DNA of 7,217 nucleotides from an uncultured Actinomyces sp. GTDB taxonomy: Bacteria > Actinomycetota > Actinomycetes > Actinomycetales > Actinomycetaceae. Below, one piece after another: positions 4,891 to 7,217 of the stretch; within the stretch, counting starts at the first letter, position 1; each line of letters starts with the position of its first letter. Where the stretch lies: positions 1-7,217 of the forward strand of contig CAMFDH010000063.1 in NCBI GenBank assembly GCA_945949035.1. Direction: 5' to 3'. The position numbers were made by a program, and so were the translations under genes. Under the pieces are notes generated by a model. The model was not told the DNA's origin, did not search any database, and worked only from the letters and a program-made list of their open reading frames with translations.

Positions 4891-4936
4891 GTCCATAAAC
4901 CTAGAGTTACTTAGCGATTACTCTAGGTTTATGGAC
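4891..4936. repeat. Perfect 17-bp inverted repeat over portal start codon
   Basis: GTCCATAAACCTAGAGT (4891-4907) and ACTCTAGGTTTATGGAC (4920-4936) are exact reverse complements around a 12-base loop (4908-4919). The right arm contains the portal ATG (4931-4933) and its only ribosome-site-like bases (AGG, 4925-4927). In RNA this would hide the start codon in a 17-bp stem. No T-run follows, so it is not a standard terminator. Its A/T-rich arms stand out in this GC-rich setting. It could be a translational switch, an RNase III-type processing site, or a DNA operator. Confidence 0.85.
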
Positions 4937-6718
4937 ACCAACGGTAAGTCACTGGACGAGATGTCCATGACTGAAGTGAAGGCGCTCGTCGCCAACCTGG
5001 AGACTCGCAACGAGGAGCTGATCGGCTCCATCGGAGCCGAGATGAGCGAAGCTGGAGAGTTCGGCACCGCACAGCTCGCTCTGGAGGACATCGGCTGGCG
5101 CCCCCTCGCCGGGTACACCGATGGCAGCAACAGCTTCACCCTCGACTCCCTGCACCGCGCCTCGGAGCTGTGCCGTGCAGTGGCTACCGTCAACCCGCTG
5201 GTGGAACGCGGGCTCAAAGTGCGTACCGGCTACATCTGGGGGTCGGGCGTCAGCGTTGTACCCGAAGAGTTCGTTCAGGGTCCGGGTCGGCCTCGCACCG
5301 TGAACACCGACCCCACACTCCCCGACGGCCTGACTGACGTCCTGACCGGCACCCTCGCCCAGATGGAGATCGAGATGTCGGCCGCCTGCGACGGCAACCT
5401 CTTCTTCCTCGTCGACCGCAAGAACAAAACGGTCCAGCGTGTGCCCTTCGAGGAGATCACCGGGGGGGTCTCCCAGCGGGGCAACAAGGAGAAGCTTCTC
5501 TACATCCGAAGGACCTGGAACGACTGGGATCTGGAGTACGCATTCTCCGGGGACATCGACGCCCAGCCCTTCACCAACCCGCAGCCGGGGCGCCGCTCCG
5601 AACGATCCTGGATCGGGCCTAACGCCCAGGACCATCGGCCGAGTTCGGACGAGGCGCAGTACTCGATCAAGTCCGTCTGGTACCCGACCTTCACCATCAC
5701 GGCGGCCAACCGCCGGGTGATGGGGCCCTTGGTGCAGCGCAATCGGATCTCGAACGAACCGACCGACCACAACCTGGTCATGGTCCACATCCCCTTCAAC
5801 CGCATGACGGGATGGCGCTGGGGTGTGCCGGACGTCCTGCCCGCCGTGTGGTGGACCAAGGCGTACAAGGAGTACCTGGAGAACTGCGCGGTCCTCACCA
5901 AGGCGTACGCACGTTTTGCGTGGAAGGTCACCAACGAGAAGTCGCGCGGTGTACGCCGGACCGCCGCCCAGCTGGCGCAGACTCCTCGCACGGACCCGGC
6001 CACCGGACAACCTCTTTCGGTGGGGGCTTCGGCAGTTCTGGGCGCGGGGCAGGATCTGTCAGCCGTGGGGAACTCGCGGGCGGTGGATTTCGACGCCGGG
6101 CGTCCGCTGGCCGCGATGGTGGCCGCTGCTCTGGATGTGCCGCTTCCCGCGCTGACGGAAGACCCCTCGATCGGTAACCGGTCCACGTCCGAGGCCCTGG
6201 ACACGTCGACCAAGCTGGTCATGCAGGCCCGCCAGCGCATGATGAACGAGGCGTACCTGCGGATCTTCGAAATGCTGGGCATCAAGGTGCGTCTGCGGTG
6301 GCCCGAGATCGATGAGGAGCCGATTCACCGACGCCTTCAGGCGATCGACATGGCTGTGCGTATGGGCCTGCTGACGGACGAAGAGTCCCGGGCGATGGTG
6401 CTCGACGCGTGGCGCGACAAGTGGGACGACTTCCCGGCGAAGCCGCCCACGGTTGAGGAGCTGCCCTGGGTTCTGCGCCCAGGGGCGATTGCCGCTGCTG
6501 TGGCCAAGGCGAATCCGGTCATCGACAAGGAGCCTGCTGACTCGACTTCAGCTTCGTCCGGGTCTGCGCCGGTAAATCAGTCGAGGCCGGGTGTCACGAA
6601 TCCCCTCAAGGCGGGTTCTCGTCCGGGTGGTCGGCCCCCGGTATCGGGTATGCCGCCCGCTCCGAAGCAGCCCGATCCGATCTCCAAGGGTGATACGGAG
6701 CCCAGCGAACGCAACTGA
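4931..6718 (+). CDS. Portal protein
   Basis: 595-residue head-tail connector protein. Portals form the dodecameric ring at one capsid vertex through which terminase pumps DNA and to which the tail joins. The identification rests on overall likeness to actinophage portals: an N-terminal helical segment (EVKALVANLETRNEEL), VNPLVERGLKVRTGYIWGSG, ACDGNLFFLVDRK, VMVHIPFNRMTGWRWGVPDVLPA with TKAYKEYLE after it (clip and stem area), FDAGRPLAAMVAAALDVPLPALTEDPS, and a C-terminal helix region. The last 60 or so residues are Pro-, Ser- and Gly-rich and probably disordered. Start ATG 4931 lies within the right arm of a perfect inverted repeat and has only a weak ribosome site (AGG three bases upstream). 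In-frame ATG 4961 is an alternative with no better site. An in-frame stop at 4886 excludes longer versions. It lies 57 bases after the coiled-coil gene and 93 before the protease, in usual head-module order. Confidence 0.93.
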   Translation: MDTNGKSLDEMSMTEVKALVANLETRNEELIGSIGAEMSEAGEFGTAQLALEDIGWRPLAGYTDGSNSFTLDSLHRASELCRAVATVNPLVERGLKVRTGYIWGSGVSVVPEEFVQGPGRPRTVNTDPTLPDGLTDVLTGTLAQMEIEMSAACDGNLFFLVDRKNKTVQRVPFEEITGGVSQRGNKEKLLYIRRTWNDWDLEYAFSGDIDAQPFTNPQPGRRSERSWIGPNAQDHRPSSDEAQYSIKSVWYPTFTITAANRRVMGPLVQRNRISNEPTDHNLVMVHIPFNRMTGWRWGVPDVLPAVWWTKAYKEYLENCAVLTKAYARFAWKVTNEKSRGVRRTAAQLAQTPRTDPATGQPLSVGASAVLGAGQDLSAVGNSRAVDFDAGRPLAAMVAAALDVPLPALTEDPSIGNRSTSEALDTSTKLVMQARQRMMNEAYLRIFEMLGIKVRLRWPEIDEEPIHRRLQAIDMAVRMGLLTDEESRAMVLDAWRDKWDDFPAKPPTVEELPWVLRPGAIAAAVAKANPVIDKEPADSTSASSGSAPVNQSRPGVTNPLKAGSRPGGRPPVSGMPPAPKQPDPISKGDTEPSERN

Positions 6719-6731
6719 GCGTGATGAAAAG

Positions 6732-6799
6732 TGACACTGAGTAGATAAATTACGCCCGAGTGCGGCTACCATGTGTAGCTGAACAGCTACTCAGAGTCA
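6732..6799. repeat. 13-bp inverted repeat before protease gene
   Basis: TGACACTGAGTAG (6732-6744) and CTACTCAGAGTCA (6787-6799) are reverse complements at 12 of 13 positions, separated by 42 bases. The right arm ends one base before the AGGGGG ribosome site of the protease gene. Its first four bases, CTAC, are shared with a second, tighter stem (6775-6790), so the two folds exclude each other. Confidence 0.6.
6775..6790. repeat. 16-bp palindrome GTAGCTG-AA-CAGCTAC
   Basis: Perfect 7-bp dyad with a two-base centre, 22 bases upstream of the protease start. The octamer TGTAGCTG at its left edge (6774-6781) occurs also at 4884-4891, just before the portal start. As DNA it would suit a dimeric protein; as RNA the two-base loop is too tight without opening a pair. 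It competes with the 13-bp stem for bases 6787-6790. Confidence 0.55.
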
Positions 6800-6811
6800 T
6801 AGGGGGTTCGG

Positions 6812-7217
6812 ATGGCCACTGCGGAACTCATCGAGTCCGCCGTTCTCACCGAGGCTTCCCCTCTGATGTCCGCAGGTCAGAGCGAGGGCACCAAGGGAAT
6901 CTGGCGCACTCGCATCATCGAGGCTGACGTCCAGGGAAGCTCCGGTTATTACCCCGCCGAAGTTCTCCGACGCGACGGACCTGCCGCTTTTCCTGTGGGC
7001 ACCCATGTCTACCTCGACCACCCGACCCCCGACGAGGACCACGAGCGCCCCGAACGGAGCTTCAAGGACCTCGCCGGATACCTGGTGGACGGGGCCCGGT
7101 TCGAAGAGACCGCCGATGCCGGAAGCGGGCTCTTTGCCCGCATCCAGTTCATCGACGAACTCAAGGACCGGATCAAATCTCTGGCCCCCGTCATCGGACT
7201 GTCCATCCGGGCGTCCG
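6812..7217 (+). CDS. Capsid maturation protease, N-terminal part (cut by window end)
   Basis: Open reading frame running off the window; 135 complete codons are present. The product begins MATAELIESAVLTEASPLMS and contains GYYPAEVLRRDGPAAFPVG, THVYLDHPTPDEDHERPERS, KDLAGYLVDGA and, at the edge, VIGLSIRAS. This is the layout of the actinophage capsid maturation (prohead) protease, a serine protease that trims scaffold and coat proteins during head assembly. Likely catalytic residues are a His of HVYLDHP (65 or 70) and Ser131 in GLSIR, by analogy with the family; they are not proven here. In such phages the C-terminal part is often fused to a scaffold domain, which cannot be checked. Start ATG 6812 has a strong AGGGGG site five bases upstream. 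Its place directly after the portal gene fits the standard head-gene order. Confidence 0.85.
   Translation, partial: MATAELIESAVLTEASPLMSAGQSEGTKGIWRTRIIEADVQGSSGYYPAEVLRRDGPAAFPVGTHVYLDHPTPDEDHERPERSFKDLAGYLVDGARFEETADAGSGLFARIQFIDELKDRIKSLAPVIGLSIRAS

Noticed and set aside
4891..4936. Intrinsic terminator between coiled-coil gene and portal
   Set aside because: The stem is A/T-rich, has no T-run after it and runs into the portal coding sequence.
4949..6285. Long minus-strand ORFs opposite the portal gene
   Set aside because: Low-complexity Gly/Val/Arg antisense reading of a clear portal gene.
1..7217. CRISPR array, tRNA, insertion sequence, integrase or att site
   Set aside because: No regularly spaced repeats, cloverleaf-like sequence, transposase or recombinase motifs were seen.

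Overview
The window looks like the start of the head-morphogenesis module of a tailed dsDNA phage or prophage of a high-GC actinobacterium, most likely Streptomyces or a relative. The host call rests on overall base composition, strong GC preference at third codon positions, AGGAG/GAGGTG-type ribosome sites and resemblance of the head proteins to actinophage families. No host gene or att site is visible, so free phage and prophage cannot be told apart.

Left part (1-1379, minus strand). Three genes are read leftward: a 227-residue protein joining a PqqD-like RiPP recognition domain to a degenerate lasso-peptide B2-type transglutaminase-like domain, a 45-residue single-span membrane peptide with a strong ribosome site, and a 74-residue protein with a four-cysteine cluster. 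Between and across the two small genes (about 345-628) lies a dense set of nested inverted repeats and about ten copies of the hexamer GGWAAC in both orientations; its role is unknown (operator array, origin or structured RNA).

Right part (1456-7217, plus strand). A 76-bp divergent intergenic leads into the terminase large subunit, interrupted inside the Walker A loop by a 315-residue intein. The intein carries the W-C-T signature of class 3 inteins and a shrunken LAGLIDADG endonuclease whose two catalytic aspartates are replaced. Next come a 225-bp spacer with a palindrome, a possible promoter and a possible 46-codon leaderless ORF; a two-span holin-like protein; a coiled-coil plus C-terminal membrane-span protein resembling XhlA; the portal protein, whose start codon lies in one arm of a perfect 17-bp inverted repeat; and the first 135 codons of the capsid maturation protease, cut by the window end.

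How the genes work together: terminase and portal drive DNA packaging, the protease matures the prohead, and the two membrane proteins probably belong to lysis, placed unusually between terminase and portal. The terminase ATPase cannot form its nucleotide loop until the intein is spliced. The divergent leftward genes are accessory; the RiPP-type protein is the most unexpected item because no precursor peptide, cyclase or transporter accompanies it.
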